DNA of 64,000 nucleotides from Amaurobius ferox (GCA_951213105.1 OX578140.1:124388149-124452148), one strand, 5' to 3'. Positions 1 through 11,630 are shown, numbered from the stretch's first letter. A program made the numbers and translations. The notes: generated by a model not told the origin, from the sequence alone.

Positions 1-43
1 GAAACCCAGACCGTCCGACCTACCAGAAAGGTGTAAGGTAACA
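1..43 (-). repeat. SINE tail fragment (window edge)
   Basis: This is the 3' tail of the SINE family described at 29304-29687, read on the minus strand. It holds the characteristic tail words (GGTCGGACGGTCTGGGT and the pyrimidine-rich CCTTACACCTTTCTGG). It is cut by the window edge, so the (AAC)n end is not visible. It ends next to the 15-bp target copy at 44-58, which belongs to the neighbouring insertion. Confidence 0.8.
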
Positions 44-58
44 GCCATCATGCATTGT

Positions 59-104
59 TGTTGTTGTTGTTGAGACCCAGACCGTCCGACCTACCAGAAA
101 GGTG
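59..104 (-). mobile_element. 5'-truncated SINE, tail only, with 15-bp target duplication
   Basis: Only the last 46 bases of the SINE are present: part of the tail plus the (AAC)n end, seen as (GTT)n on the plus strand. Perfect direct repeats GCCATCATGCATTGT flank it at 44-58 and 105-119. This proves a separate insertion that was severely truncated at its 5' end, as expected for LINE-driven target-primed reverse transcription. It landed directly beside another copy of the same tail (1-43). Confidence 0.9.
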
Positions 105-205
105 GCCATCATGCATTGTAAAACATTTGCAAACATCTTATTGAAAGTTTCAGGGGAATCAGTTACTCTTAATGGGAAGTTCCTGATGGTTATGATAATG
201 TTATA

Positions 206-1083
206 CAGGGTGTCTTAATAAGAAGATTGAAACGCGCTTTTATTCTTTACCTGTTGGAGATAAGTGGGCAATATAAATTGCAAAAATGCTAAAAGTAAGG
301 TAGGAAATAAGACTACGTTAATGAAATAGTCCTCCCATTCATTTTCAAAAAGTTACATTTTTTAAATTTTTATACGCCCCCCCCCCCCCTTAGACAAATT
401 TGGTCAAACAGAAAATTTTTATTTTTAATGCAACAAGATCATTAAAAAAACAGCATACCTGTATTTTTAAAATCAACTGAATTATGATAAAAGCAAAAAT
501 ATGACTTATGCCACTTTTCTGTACCATGTGAAAGGCTGTTTCATCGGTGAAAATAGGGATCCTAAACAAATTGACGATGGAAATTGTTTAGATCAAAAAT
601 ACGTTAATACTCGTATGTGTCAGTTTTTTTATCACAAATTCATTTAAATAAAGCATTACACAGACAGAGATCATATAAATCAGTGGTACTAAGTACGCGG
701 TTGGGTATCCTATGTATTATCATCCAGTTTTATTTGTTTTGCGATATGTTACAAATTTACATTTCTAATTTGAAATAGGATCCCCATTCACAATGTTCAA
801 TTTTCAATTGAATATAACTCGCTCAATTTTAAAGATACAGATATGTGGTTTTTTTTAATGATCTTGTTGTATTAAAAATAAAAATTTTCTGATTGACCAA
901 ATTTGTCTAAGTGGGGTTGTATAAAAGTTTAAAAGCGTAACTTTTTGAAAATTAATGGGGGACTATTTCATTAATGTAGTCTTATTTCCTACTTTACTTT
1001 CAACATTTTTGCAATTTACATTGCTTACTTATCTCCAAAAGGTAAAGAATTAAAGCGAGTTGCAATCTTTTTGGGACACCCTG
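206..1083. mobile_element. Long-TIR mariner/Tc1-type non-autonomous element
   Basis: The ends CAGGGTGTC and GACACCCTG are flanked by TA on both sides (204-205, 1084-1085), the hallmark of Tc1/mariner insertion. The two arms (about 206-490 and 808-1083) are diverged inverted copies of one another along their whole length, including the AAATTTGTCTAA and AACAAGATCATTAAAAAA blocks. A poly-C run at 377-389 lies in one arm only. The central 320 bp is unpaired. On the minus strand at about 510-570 it can be read as FTDETAFHM, resembling the first catalytic-Asp block of mariner transposases. It may therefore be a deletion derivative of an autonomous element. Confidence 0.8.
510..570 (-). pseudogene. 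Possible mariner transposase remnant (first catalytic block)
   Basis: The minus strand in the loop of the long-TIR element reads PIFTDETAFHMVQKSG. Mariner transposases carry a (T/S)DEATFHL-like block around their first catalytic aspartate, so this short match fits a relic. It is too short to exclude chance, and no other transposase block was recognised nearby. Confidence 0.35.
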
Positions 1084-1085
1084 TA

Positions 1086-1563
1086 TATAAAAATACAAAA
1101 ATAACGCTAAATATTTAAGAAATGAAGCTGGGATTTTCATGAACGCCTGTAATTGTGGCTTTTCTTATCAGTTTGCTGAAATTATCATCAAAGTAGCTGA
1201 AAAAGTGAGAAAAGGTTTCAAAATGTTTTACAGTGTAAAAATGCACACTTTTTTAAAAAAATAACCCGAGGAACCGAGCTACTAGAAAGATCAAATTTTA
1301 TATGCCATTATTTTTGTTACATATATTAATTCCTTGAATTTCAAATCTTATTGGGCCTACCATAGTAATGTACTCGTTTTTTGAGAAACACTCGAAATCA
1401 GGAATATCTAGAAAAGCTCTTTCTGACATATCACTATGTCTTTCATGGTATCTTATAATTTTTTTGGATTTTGAACCTTACTTATATATTATCATTATTA
1501 TATTATCATTATATTATCATTATTTGGGCGATAATGATCCGCTTTTTTGCAAATAATAAAATC

Positions 1564-1602
<39 letters not shown>

Positions 1603-2919
1603 TTATAATTTTATAATTTTCGTAGATTTTGAGTACATGCATGCTAAGCTGTAATTTCTAAAAAATAAATATGACTTACAACTTTAAAAGGTGATATTTT
1701 ATTCTATTAACATAATTGGCGTGTTTTAATGGGATAAGTAGTTCAAAAATCAATACTAGGGGAAATTTGGCGCTGAAGCTGTTAGTTAGACTTACCGAAA
1801 ATGCATGATGTTGAAGTGTGCAATGTCCAGGTAAATGAACATAAAAGTTAATCATGAAGTGTGATTAATTAATTTTATTTTATAGTCAAGATATTTAAGA
1901 AGTCATAAAAATTGAATTGCATATTTTAAAGTTTAACGAAGTCGAGGAAATAAATATAGTAATTAAGATAAAAAAAAAATATCTTTAAATTTTTGGAAAT
2001 TTTTATTTTGACTCCAAACTTTACATAGCTAACGATTTAATAAGAAAATCATCAAAAATATTATTTTATAAGCGCATTTACTGAATTAAATTAAATTTGA
2101 AAAAAAAGTTCCTATCTTTAAATCGAATTTACCCAGTATAAATTATTCAGTAACTTAGTTGTAATTAGATTTCATGAGAGAAAAATAAATCTTAATTTCC
2201 AAATCCGTTATTGACATTCTATTACCTTAACGATTGATTTTTTGAACGAGAGCTTTTCAAAAGCGCAACTAGAAATGACAAAATCCAATATTTCTAGTTA
2301 TACAATTTTGCAACATTTTTATTCATATTTTGTAAAAGTTTCAAGAAAACTGCAGGAATTGGTTTTCAATATATTCTGCTTGACAAGTATTTATATTTAG
2401 ATATATCTATGTATTGAATCACATTTTTAGTAGTAAAGAAATAAGCTATTTATTATTTTAAAAAGTGAGTGTGCCGGACATATGGTGTTCTTTACAGATA
2501 AGCAAATCTCCATATTTGAAAAAATTAATAACACGCTAAAGATTTCTTATAGCTCACTGATGACGCTTCTATGATAACATTTTATTAGATCTAATTGAAA
2601 TACTTCCCCCGTCACAAACACTATTTCTCTCAAATCAATTCTAAATCATCACAAAGAAGTTTCTATTTTAACTATTGCGACAATACATTCACATTTTATG
2701 TGCTCTCACTCTAGTTGACTCACAAACATAAGAATTTTCATAATTTCGCACTTGGGCTAATCAGTAAATAACATTTTATTTCAGTTACTAATTATATAAT
2801 CTTGTAGGTTTTGAGATATGATAGTCTTTATTGTTAACACATAACTGAGATGAATTCTTAGCAAACATACCACTCTGAAATCTGCTTGTCGAAAACGCCG
2901 CTGGACGATAGTTACTTAA
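1086..2919. other. AT-rich DNA with no recognised gene
   Basis: No gene or transposon ends were recognised. A (TTA)n microsatellite lies at about 1565-1602. The 62-codon frame at 1368-1556 is low-complexity (Ile/Leu/Tyr-rich) and has no recognisable domain. Confidence 0.6.
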
Positions 2920-3175
2920 GGGTGATTCTACACGGTGCTGCTTTTGACGCTATTTATTGGCTTCTTCCATTCAGACCTTAACGCTTTGCCGGAGCGAATG
3001 TTTGGCTGGAAAAAAATTTTAATTGATAAACGTTTACACGATGCCGATAAAACGTAGGAAATCGCCAGCGTTTAGCCAGTCTTGAGTATCATGGGGTCAG
3101 AAGAAGAAGTAATAATCCGTCCGTACCTTGAATCCGTCCTGCAGGGTTTTTTGTTTAAATACTCCTTTAGTTTCC
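2920..3175 (+). mobile_element. Possible PIF/Harbinger-like 5' terminus
   Basis: The sequence begins TAA-GGGTGATTCTACACGG. A TWA target site and a GGG-starting terminus are the usual PIF/Harbinger signature. A short frame starts at about 3090 (MGSEEEVIIRPYLESVLQG...) and stops within about 35 codons. No matching 3' terminus was found, so this may be a truncated element or a coincidence. Confidence 0.25.
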
Positions 3176-4040
3176 TTATGTTTCAGACGACCGGATAAAT
3201 TTTCAACACCTCAAGCATTCATATTTCATTGTGTTTAAGTTGGTTAAATTTTTGTGGTATTTCATCGAAATATATTCCATAGGACAGGAAAACAAAATAA
3301 TACCTCTAAGCAAGAGGGTGCTGAACTGGTCATTCACCACTACCGGTGGACAGTGATTTTGCGGTCATTGTACAGACAGTGAGAACGGTGCAGACAGTGA
3401 GATGATCAGCAAGCACAAAACTTTTTAATGTAAGGAATTTAAAATTTGTTTGGAAAAATTATTGTAACTTCGAATTCAGTAACAAGTGGGTACATTGTTA
3501 CTTGAACGTGAGTCTCGTCAAACGTGGTTTGTAGCCAGCAGGTCGTCTTGTGCATACGCAAGAGGACCTTTTCGACAGTTTCCCTCTAATTCATTGCCAA
3601 AAATCCTGACGCGCCGTTTCTTTGGAAAATGATAGTATAAAATTTAACGATGCGGTTAAAATAAGCTAGCTAATCGCTTTATGGGAGAGCAAAGAATAAG
3701 ACGAACAGAAAAAAAGCTACTTGTTTTGAAGTTTTTACCAGCGAACCCTTGAGAAAAAGTTGGAATATTGTTGGAATATATCAGTCAATCAATGATTAGA
3801 ATATCAGCTGGTCAGTTCAAAGATTTGATCGCAGGTTGGGACAGAGACCATTTCACTACCGATGGAATAAATGAATAAATTCACTCTGCATATAAGCTGC
3901 ATCAGTGATGAATTCGGAAAAAGATCCATTTACGAATTTTCGGTAGACCATGGAGAATTATAAGCTCCAGTTTAAACATAACGACAACGACTAACGACTA
4001 AGCGAAGAGCTAGCTTGTATAAAAAAGAAAGCATTGATTT
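3176..4040. other. Unassigned intergenic DNA
   Basis: No feature recognised. The stretch includes two short near-repeats of GACAGTGA around 3350-3405. Confidence 0.5.
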
Positions 4041-4160
4041 AGGTGGTCGTTGTGGTCTACAATTACACCTCGATTTGTATCAGTACCTCAAGGTTAGATC
4101 CTCGAATGGCCAGTTCGAAAACCTGCCATTCGATTCCCGGTTAAAACAGAAATACATTTA
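4041..4160 (+). repeat. tRNA-like repeat (degenerate SINE head)
   Basis: The segment around 4085-4140 has an A-box-like TACCTCAAGGTTAGA, followed about 40 bp later by a B-box-like ATTCGATTCCC. It aligns with the minus-strand tRNA-like segment at 39625-39720 through GGCCAG...TTCGAA...ATTCCCGGTT. No cloverleaf survives, so it is more likely a tRNA-derived SINE fragment than a tRNA gene. Confidence 0.45.
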
Positions 4161-4522
4161 TAAGTTAATAACAGCATAAGCAATTATGAAGGCAGAAATG
4201 AGTTCATAAGTTAATATTTGTAACCACTGGGTTCTGTTCTGTTCTTCAGGATAATGAGACAAACCAATGGCACTACCGTCGTGCAAGAAGCCGTTTGGAC
4301 AGGTAATAGACAAGGCGTGTAAAAGCGTATATACAAGACATTCATACAGGAAATATAGAAAGCGAACAGTCAGACGCCATCTTGGCTACGGTAGTGTGGA
4401 TGCTCTGCACATTTCTTATTCTTCTCAAGTAAATATAGAGGCTTTTTTTTCTTTTGCCTTTAAAACAAGTCGATACTTATAATCAATTATTTATGATGTA
4501 ATAAAAGAATTATTTTTACGTT
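4161..4522. other. Unassigned DNA
   Basis: A 71-codon frame (4267-4482) is present but shows no recognisable domain or supporting signals. I would not call it a gene. Confidence 0.5.
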
Positions 4523-5174
4523 CTCATACTATTAAATATAGTAAATATAGTATGAGAAAATTTTCGCTTTCGAGAATTTGATGCTATGTTTTACGACCTC
4601 CTGAATGCGTTTTGACTATTTTTGGAATGATGTCTATCTGTCTGATCGATTTCTTGTGTACATAATATCTGTCACAAGTAACAATAAATTTTCATGAAAA
4701 TTTATATCCTGCTTTGTTATATAAAAAAAAATCTAAAGCTAGATAATTCGTTCGAATATTTCGAAACTCATTCGAAATTTTATATTTTCTGACCATGGAA
4801 GCACAGGACGAAATGTGACATAATTATGAATAAAAAGGGTAATTTATCGCTCAATAATCGTGCGAAGCATAACAGTTTCAATCATTGTAGTGGAAAAAGC
4901 ACCACGATACAATTATTGCGGTCATGATCTTCCCGAGAAGGGGGTGGTGTGTGTGTGTGGGGGGGGGGGGGGGTATAGTGGGAAACTTATATTAATCGAA
5001 AGATTTTTCAAGCGCTTTAAGATGAAGGGTAACATGCTATAATCGTGATCATTTGGATCAACGATACAGATTTATCAAATGTTTTTCTACAAAATTTACA
5101 AAAAAAAAAAAAAAAATACAGGCTGCCTAAAAATGGGTTCTGTTATGAGAAAGTCAAGTTGAACCCCACTCCAG
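4523..5174 (-). mobile_element. Hairpin-ended element, family C, copy 1
   Basis: On the minus strand the element starts near 5173 with CTGGAGTGGGGTTCAACTTG followed by ACTTTCTCATAAC. It ends near 4523 in a palindrome with 11-bp arms, TTCTCATACTA and TAGTATGAGAA. The word after the 5' start thus recurs at the 3' hairpin. Inside are a poly-G run (about 4959-4973) and a poly-A run (5100-5116). It aligns with 19155-19522 and 20465-21150. No coding capacity was found. Confidence 0.6.
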
Positions 5175-5923
5175 CTAGTTCTTTCACAACAACTTTCTTT
5201 CAACAAAATAAAACTTTTTGTTTAGTTTTGTAAACATTTACAGAAGCCCAATCGGTCCTCTTTGCCGAAAATGTTCTTCTTTCTCCTGTTTCATCAAAAC
5301 GTTTGGGAGTGTATTCTGGAGTCAGTCCACTGGGAAATTTCCTCTTTAAGATACTTTTATAAAGGCAGTATTAATGTTCTTAAAAGCAATGGTGTCAACC
5401 TAAATAATAAATCATTTTCTGTTCCACAATAAAGGTAAGTGCTGCTTGTGATATGCATTTTCCTTCTGTATTTAATTCTGTTTCTTATAGCACCTCCACA
5501 TTATATTCCTATTTTATTTGTCTTCTCCATATTTCACAATATTCTGTTTTACTTTGGTCCGGCCCAAAGTAAAACATGTTTTTACGGATCCGTAAAAACA
5601 TGTAGACCATGTTAGAACATGTAGACAAGTAGAACATGTTTTTACGGATTTCAATTTTAAGGAAGGTCATTTCTTTCCGTTCTTCTTTCACCATTCTCTT
5701 AATTTTCACAATTACTCCCAGATTAGATCAAATTTATCTAAGACGCTTTTAGGTCGGGCCGTATTTGGGTTTAGTTTCATAAAATTAGGTGAAACCCAGC
5801 CGGATGACGTTAATGTTTGAAAAATTTATAAATGAAATTTATTAGATTTTTATAATATTATTTTATATATCACAGTTAGGTAAATATAAATAATTACAAA
5901 ACCTAATATTTACGTCAAAGGGT
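5175..5923. other. Unassigned DNA with a local direct/inverted repeat cluster
   Basis: At 5570-5645 the word ACATGTTTTTACGGAT and its relatives occur several times in both orientations, a small foldback. No gene was recognised. Confidence 0.45.
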
Positions 5924-5931
5924 ATAGCAAT

Positions 5932-6148
5932 CAGTGTTTCTTTCAGGCATACATCTGGGGGGGGGGGGGGGGTAAGATTCCCGGAGACGATTATTCGCTC
6001 CTTCGGTTACATTTCATGTTAACATAGTTTCTATTTATGTGCAGCATTTAGATATATTTATATCGAGTAAATAGAAAACTTGCCCCCCCCCCCCCACCTG
6101 AAGTTTCATTCTCTTCCCTCCGGACAAAAAGCCCTGAAAGAAACACTG
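5932..6148. mobile_element. hAT-type MITE, copy 1
   Basis: The 217-bp element has terminal inverted repeats CAGTGTTTCTTTCAGG and CCTGAAAGAAACACTG. Near-identical 8-bp flanks, ATAGCAAT (5924-5931) and ATAACAAT (6149-6156), surround it. CAGTG ends and 8-bp duplications are typical of hAT transposons. It carries a poly-G and a poly-C tract about 110 bp apart, which could pair with each other. A second copy lies at 31196-31380 in the opposite orientation. Confidence 0.8.
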
Positions 6149-6156
6149 ATAACAAT

Positions 6157-7099
6157 TGCACAAATTTGTTTGGCACACTTATTTAAATCGTGTTTAAGGC
6201 CGCACCGTACTGAGACTCAAGGTTCTTCGGGCCGGAAAGAGATCGGGTTTTATATCTAAAATTTTTTGGCTCGGGCCGGGTTCAGATCTGAAAATTCAAT
6301 CCATGCCAACCTTTTGTGTCCGCCTGCTTTTGTTACTTTAAGTTATTCATTTGATTTTTGTAGCTTTCCTTTTCTAAATATAACTTTTCGGTTAGTATAC
6401 ACAAATTTTCTAATTTCACGAAGAGTGGGGAGGTCTTTAAGCCTTAGAAACAATTGCTGCAGAGATACGGGCTCGAACTTGGCCCGCTGTATTAGGCCAG
6501 ACCCGGTCCACGATCCGGGCCGGTCCTGGAGGGAAATGTCTTGAAAATGTTAAGGAAACTACTTCCTGCTGGGCTAGTTTCGTGTTAGGTTTTAAAAAAT
6601 TCGGGTCGAGCGGGGTAAAAGCAAATAAAAAACCAAAAATAGATCATATATTAAACGAGCAGAAACATTTTAAATTACGTTTGAAACAAAATATTCAAGA
6701 AGCGGATAAACGTATCCCTGTCCCTTATTAAGAAATACAAGTTTGCTCTGTATGGAGAACGAAAATGGGTAAATTAGGACTAGATACAGAGAAATAATAA
6801 ATTCAGATAAGAAATTGAAAATTCCAAAGGTAAAATAAAGCCTTGCTCTTCACAATTTTCACCTGCTGATTTGAATCTTTGTATGCAATATACACTCTGC
6901 TGAATATATATATATATATATATATACATAATGTATGAACCCATAAGATATTATTGAACTACAATCGTGAACCTTGGCATGTATATGTCTCCCTTGAGGA
7001 ACTTTGCAAATGATTAGAATTTGGGAGCAAAATCGGAATGAAATAATGAAATGACGGCAACATGAAGATGACACTTCAGTAAGAGGTAAATACTCATTT
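6157..7099. other. Unassigned DNA with a GC-raised patch
   Basis: The region 6185-6560 is richer in G+C than its surroundings and contains repeated CGGGCCGG-like words. A 92-codon frame (6266-6544) spans it but has no recognisable domain. It may be a decayed repeat. An (AT)n tract lies at 6904-6927. Confidence 0.4.
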
Positions 7100-7960
7100 C
7101 CTGGCACCTATACAAGCCGATATTCGGTGCGGAATAGATTCAATTATTTATGGCCCTCTCCGAACTATTCTACCACAAATGTTGCAACTTGTCAGCTGAT
7201 TCAGTGGTATTCTGAGAAGACAGCAATTGTCGTCCTAGCACGTCCTAGACGTGGTCTGTTGATGATAGGTCTTTGGACCTGGATGGCCATGGGTGGGTAT
7301 TTAATCCTCGAAGACATTGTTGAGAAAGTCGTGCAGTAAGCGGTCGAACGTTGTCTTCTAGGTAAGTGGAACCTAGACTGCTTGATAGCATAGGCAGAAC
7401 AATCGGCTGCAGAATGTCATTGACGTACAAGCAAGCCGTCAGACTGGTTTGCAGCACAACTAGAGGAAATCGGCTGTCCCGCAAGATGAGTCCTCAAACT
7501 CCAACACCACGTGTAATACTTGACAACACTTGTTGGATCAGAACACTAGTATGTATTCCTCCATAAACGTATGCGGCTGTCATCAGTACTGATAGAGGAG
7601 CGAGATCCTTCGCTAAAGACAACATGGCTCTAATAAGGCACTGTCCAAGCTGACCGCACTCGGCACCAATCCAGACGGCTCTGCCTATGTTGAAGGATAA
7701 GTGGTAGGTGCCTTAATGAACGTCGACACCCAATTCCCCCTTCTCTCAGTAGCGACCAAATAGCATCCCTTGATACATGATGCATGGAGGATGGCACATG
7801 CCTTCGAATGGTCGATAGCGACGCCATTCGCGTGGACGTGACTCCTCTCCTGACTGCACGATCCTCTCGAGCAGATGTCTGTATTGAGCGACCTGAGCCT
7901 CTACGATGGTTACATGTTCCTTCTCTGATCCACTGTTGCCAACATCGAGCACCTACTATA
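7100..7960 (-). pseudogene. Tc1-type transposase pseudogene
   Basis: On the minus strand, fragments in several frames follow the order of a Tc1-family DDE transposase. First comes TIVEAQVAQYRHLLER (about 7900, DNA-binding region), then CRRSLRHLPLILQHRQSRLDW (about 7700). VVFSEGSR (about 7590) stands where the family has a DESR motif, so the first catalytic Asp looks lost. Next is YVNDILQPIVLP, then DNVRPLTARL with the second Asp kept, and WPSRSKDLSSTDHVW, where the catalytic Glu is replaced by Asp. A degenerate C-terminus continues to about 7110. Frameshifts and stops break it, so it is inactive. Confidence 0.85.
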
Positions 7961-8295
7961 TCGTTCCAACTAAAATAGAGACTGATATGTCTGTTAGATC
8001 AACCAGCTTTTCTGTGCTTATGATGCGACTTCTCTTTAAATTCAACACTTATTTGCAGCACAATCGGATACATCTCAAGGGCATCTTTGTACACAACTTG
8101 CAGTATAAAAGCCGAAAATCCAGTTCTAATTGCCCGTGACTGAGAAAACTGATTGTTTTATGTGCTGTACGGTGCGTCTTTCTCATGCTCGTTGCTTCAG
8201 CCCTATAAAATCATTGGCGCTGACAGTTTAATCATTTGCATAACTTCTAAAACTATATTTGCATATCGAGTTTCGCAGGTGTACATCAATATTTC

Positions 8296-8331
<36 letters not shown>

Positions 8332-9057
8332 TCTTTTGTAACAGATTGTATAAAATAATTTTTGTTTAATTCCTTGAATGGCATAATACGGCGTGATGAT
8401 CGCATGATACGGTGGTTATTATAATGATACGGTGCAACATTGCTAGCTTTAGCCAATATACAATACCGTTAAAAAAATAGGGCCGCGTCAGGCCCGGCTT
8501 TGAGTGTTTTCGGTTCTGGTCGATTTAATAAGTTTGCATTGAGGCATTGCTTATAATACTCTCAGAACCCGCCTAAAGGATCGTTTTGGAAACAAGGATG
8601 GCGCTCCCACTGCTGATAACAGCATCAAGTGATCACAGTGTGAATTAGTTCTGGCAAATTTGTTCTAATTTCATTTTAAAATGCTTCCATGTCTTTGTTT
8701 GAGTTAATTATGTTTGATTAGTATTCATATATATTGTTGGCAACTTGGTTGAATGATTCCAAAGTTCTTTTTGACGAAGTTTCGATGATTTCTTTTGAAT
8801 ATTTGCTGCCTTATGAAGACAACATGCTATTCTCATTTTTCATTTATTGACTTTACTAATTTCCGTGTATATTTTTTTGGTTTAATTATTTCAACATCCC
8901 GATTTGCGATGTTCCTTCCTCTTGATGTTATTTACAAGTTGTCATCTTCAATCTTACCGTGGATGGAGGGAGCGCAAAGGCTCATTTCTCGATGATTTTG
9001 AACTTGCTTTGCCCTGTTAATTTAAGGACAGTTGAAGAAAATAATGTGATATCCTTA
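7961..9057. other. Unassigned DNA
   Basis: An (AT)n microsatellite lies at about 8306-8330, and a GATACGGTG word is repeated near 8395-8435. No gene recognised. Confidence 0.5.
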
Positions 9058-10005
9058 TTACTTTCCTTATATACATAATGTATAAGGCAAGTATTGTGAC
9101 GGGATCGAAAATTCGAATTCGAGTTTTCGACGGGAGAGCGCGTTTCAAGCATCTCTGATCACGAATCAAACATTTTTAAAGTGATGTCTGTGTGTGTGTG
9201 TGTGTCTGTCAGTGAGTCTGTGGAGACAATAACTGACGAACGAATAGACCGATTCGAACGAAATTTGGTTCAAAAATCACAATCCGTAAACACTGGAAGT
9301 CTATTGTTACTTTCCTTATATACAAAATGTATAAGGAAAGTATTGTGACGGAGTCGAAAATTCGAATTCGAGTTTTCGACGGGAGAGCACGTTTCAAACA
9401 TCCCTGATCGCGAATCAAACATTTTTGAAGTGATGTCTGTGTGTGTGTGTCAGTGAGACTGTGGAGACGATAACTGACGAACGAATGGACAGATTCAAAC
9501 CAAATTCGGTACACAAATCACAATCAGTAAACACTGGAAGCCTATTGTTTTTATACGCAATCGAATGTTCAGAACCCCCCTAGATTTTCGAATGAAATTT
9601 TGAAAAAATCGTCAAAAAATCAAAACCACTAATAAAGTGACGCAAATAGACATTTCTTATGTAATTTTTCATTAGAAAACGATTGGCATAAATTTTAGAA
9701 CGCGAACATGAACCGTTCTCGAGATATTGTACATTTTTCAAAAAAATTATCAAAAAGTCATAAAATAAAAAAAAAATATTTCCTATTGAGAAACATACTC
9801 ACTTTTCATATGTAATACCATGCGATAAATTGGGTGACATCATTCTCGTGGATCTAGCTCGTTCCATTCATGGAAAAAGATACTTTGAGTAATGCTTTTG
9901 TATTTGAAAGCCAATAGTCATTTATCTGCTGTAAGAATAACTTATTTCTTAGTGCATAACACTTGGCGAGATTTCGGCGACGAATTTGGCGGAATGTCGC
10001 CAATA
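9058..10005 (-). mobile_element. Hairpin-ended element, family A, copy 1 (3' end duplicated)
   Basis: On the minus strand this is a 5'-truncated family A element. Its 3' end is present twice in tandem, at 9058-9306 and from 9307, each with the CTTTCCTTATA...TATAAGG palindrome, a CGAATTCGAGTTTTCGA block, a (GT)n tract and the shared CCAAATT motif. The period is about 248 bp. The interior follows the other family A copies until about 10005, where a (CT)n tract begins. No protein is encoded. Confidence 0.85.
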
Positions 10006-10034
10006 TCATTCACCATCACGTTCATTCTTTCTCT

Positions 10035-10065
<31 letters not shown>

Positions 10066-10620
10066 ATGAGCTGAATAGCCGGGAGGCGTGTCATACCTAT
10101 GAAGGCTGTCGTACCAAAGAATATACATATCTTCCTCATCGTATTTCATCGCGCGGCTGCGTGACGCCAGTCGTAGTCAACCAGGAGAGGAGGAGGTTTA
10201 GAAGTGTGTGTCATCTGTAGTGCTGCCATCTCCTGAGAGAGGTGAGATTGTTGGAGAAAGAGAAGGTTGCCTGCTCGTATGTCCAAAGTCACCAATTGTG
10301 TGGGGCCGCTAATCCTCGTTGGTGGGTGTCGTACGGCGTGCACGACATTTTGTAATTTCAATTACGGATGCCAACCAAAATAATGAACTATCTAAATGCT
10401 GCAGAGGGAGCCAATGACAACAGAGGCATACATAAACAGTGGTCATCCCCGTCTGCATCAACAACGAATGGTAGATGTGATAGGGAATCAATGGTGGAAA
10501 GAAAAAAGCGCCCCAAAGCCGTATTCCAAAAAGTTCAGTCGACTTCAAATTTTCGAGCGAGCTAACAGCATGTTTCTTGGTTTTTGCGAAAAAAGGTATA
10601 TCGAACGTGAGCGATAAAAT
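10006..10620. other. GC-raised patch downstream of a (CT)n tract; possible 5' region of a host gene
   Basis: A (CT)n microsatellite (10027-10065) is followed by about 550 bp that is clearly richer in G+C than the flanks and fits none of the repeat families seen here. Overlapping frames of 65-85 codons occur on both strands, but none shows a recognisable domain. It lies 0.5 kb upstream of the candidate exon at 11072, so a promoter or first exon is possible. This is inference only. Confidence 0.3.
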
Positions 10621-11071
10621 GGAAGCTTGTTGCAGTTATGAGATGTGCAACAGTTTCGTACATCATTGAGATTGCACGAATACGTACTTAACACAAAGAG
10701 TAGAGGTAAAGCAACTTTCAATTTGTCACTAATTAGCACGGAAGGCACACACTTTTATCGATTATTCAAATAATGAACAATCAGTTCGTAAGAGTAGATT
10801 CTATTAACGAGTTCTTAGATATTGAATTAAAAGAACTATTTTGAGTATCGATTGCTTAAAAGAAACTGTTGTAAAAATATATGTCCATTTTATTATGTGT
10901 GTAAATACGTATTAATGAAATATTGCTAATGTTATATGTCTTATAATAATAGATTTAATAATAGTATCATTAATCAAGATACAATGGATATCTATAACTT
11001 AAAATATTAAAAAGAAATTGATCAATTAAGTCAAGTGTATTTATTTGTATTTTGTGTGTTCGTCTCTCCAG

Positions 11072-11120
11072 CTTGAGGACCGGGAGCTTACATGCTCCAC
11101 CCTTAGCGACGGCATCATAG
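11072..11120 (+). CDS. Candidate 49-nt internal exon
   Basis: A pyrimidine-rich acceptor (TTCGTCTCTCCAG) precedes a 49-nt segment that ends at a strong donor (ATAG|GTAAGT). It is richer in G+C than its flanks and open in one frame, LEDRELTCSTLSDGII, leaving one base over. The following candidate exon is open only in the frame that this leftover base sets. The protein is not recognised. It could be a chance combination of splice-like sites. Confidence 0.4.
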
Positions 11121-11630
11121 GTAAGTCCTATAGTGGTAATTTTGATAAGGACAAGTTTACCTTATGACAGTGGGGGATCGGTTCAACTTCGGAACCTTTA
11201 GATTGCTGATCCCGCACTATGCCATTAGATCCAAAAGAATTCTTCGGCTGGAAGGTATAATCGAGAATGTATTTCGTAGCAAACAGTGACGGATTGCAGC
11301 CCCACCACAAATCTTTTATTTCCGGAAGTAGGAAGTAAAAATCTGGACAAGAGCCTCGAAAATTCATGAAAGTAATTAGATTTATAAATTTTTACAAAAA
11401 ACTGCTTAAAAGCACAATATTTAAGACACTTTTTGAGGCACTGATTAATATTGTAATTATTGGCCTAAAAGCTCGATATTTTCTTAAATGGTAGGTAATG
11501 ATCTCTTACCATTTCAACAAAACAGTCGAAAATTACAAAAAACATTAATACATTTTTAATTATTTACAGAAAGCTGGATCATTATCGCGATTTTTTGCAC
11601 TATTTTATCATTTTCTATTTATTTTCCAAG

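Noticed and set aside
2551..2600. Hammerhead core at CACTGATGACG
   Set aside because: CTGATGA is present, but there is no stem II followed by GAAA.
10368..10617. Coding exon in the GC-raised patch
   Set aside because: Two overlapping frames exist but neither shows a recognisable domain, and no good donor matches the phase needed by the candidate exon at 11072.
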